The notes under the pieces were generated by a model. The model worked only from the letters and a program-made list of their open reading frames with translations. It did no database searches and was not told the origin of the DNA. Both the position numbers and the translations under genes were made by a program. This document shows positions 5,156 to 5,308 of a DNA stretch of 5,308 bases, piece after piece (the stretch's first letter is position 1; each line of letters starts with the position of its first letter). The stretch is from Opitutales bacterium (GTDB lineage: Bacteria; Verrucomicrobiota; Verrucomicrobiia; Opitutales; Intestinicryptomonadaceae): positions 1 through 5,308 of the forward strand of contig JAFXRX010000094.1 in assembly GCA_017526045.1 (NCBI GenBank). The letters run 5' to 3'.

Positions 5156-5308
5156 CTACCTCGGTATAATTAAAGTTTGTCCCGGTTTCAGCGACTGCGG
5201 GGTCGAGAGCTTTTCGCGGTTGGCGTTGAAAATTTCCCTCCACTTGTTTGAATTGCCGTAAACCTTGCGGCTTATGCTGCTTAAAGTGTCGCCAACCTGC
5301 ACCGTGTA
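5156..5308 (-). CDS. LysM-domain protein, C-terminal fragment
   Basis: On the minus strand the frame enters from the right edge and ends with TAG at 5156-5158, giving 50 residues. They form an almost complete LysM module: YTVQVGDTLSSISRKVYG, then KWREIFNANREKL, then LKPGQTLIIP, and a final Arg. The GDTL, YG, W-x-x-I-x-x-AN and LKPGQ-x-L-x-IP positions are diagnostic. From family knowledge, LysM binds N-acetylglucosamine-containing glycans, usually peptidoglycan, outside the cytoplasm. The rest of the protein, including any catalytic or lipoprotein part, lies outside the window, so its role cannot be stated. It is convergent with the PEP-CTERM gene. Confidence 0.9.
   Translation of the reverse strand, partial: YTVQVGDTLSSISRKVYGNSNKWREIFNANREKLSTPQSLKPGQTLIIPR

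Overview
The window looks like a stretch of chromosome from a Verrucomicrobiota bacterium, most probably an Opitutales-like lineage, possibly gut-associated. This is an inference. It rests on a PEP-CTERM-sorted, beta-helix-like secreted protein, a self-contained AMP-binding/ACP/PlsC lipid enzyme, moderately GC-rich coding DNA with AT-rich leaders, and start codons that mostly lack a Shine-Dalgarno sequence. No mobile element, CRISPR array, tRNA or rRNA is visible.

Layout. (1) Positions 1-215, plus strand: the 3' end of ispE (isoprenoid precursor synthesis). (2) Positions 231-2804, plus strand, 15 nt downstream and probably co-transcribed: an 857-residue fusion of acyl-CoA/acyl-ACP synthetase, acyl carrier domain and 1-acylglycerol-3-phosphate-type acyltransferase. 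(3) Positions 2815-2882: a structured repeat (element E1) containing a good intrinsic terminator. (4) Positions 2883-3145: an AT-rich leader with a candidate promoter and a small ORF (30 codons) that has the only strong Shine-Dalgarno in the window. (5) Positions 3146-4699, plus strand: a secreted repeat protein with signal peptide and C-terminal PEP-CTERM anchor. (6) Positions 4700-5155: a convergent intergenic region packed with hairpins, including a second copy of the structured repeat (element E2) on the minus strand. (7) Positions 5156-5308, minus strand: the C-terminal end of a LysM-domain protein.

How the parts fit. IspE and the fusion enzyme both serve envelope lipid metabolism (isoprenoid carriers and phospholipid acylation), but sharing a transcript does not prove a joint role. 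The PEP-CTERM protein would be exported, processed by an exosortase encoded elsewhere, and displayed or released at the surface. The LysM protein probably binds peptidoglycan.

The most unusual signal is the pair E1/E2. Two sequence-related 3'-UTR elements lie just downstream of two unrelated genes, each oriented in the sense of its upstream gene. They share a core (AGTCGAGTAY, T-rich spacer, RTACACTC) and covarying bases, while their long outer stems differ in sequence but stay complementary. I do not recognise them as a known RNA or repeat family.
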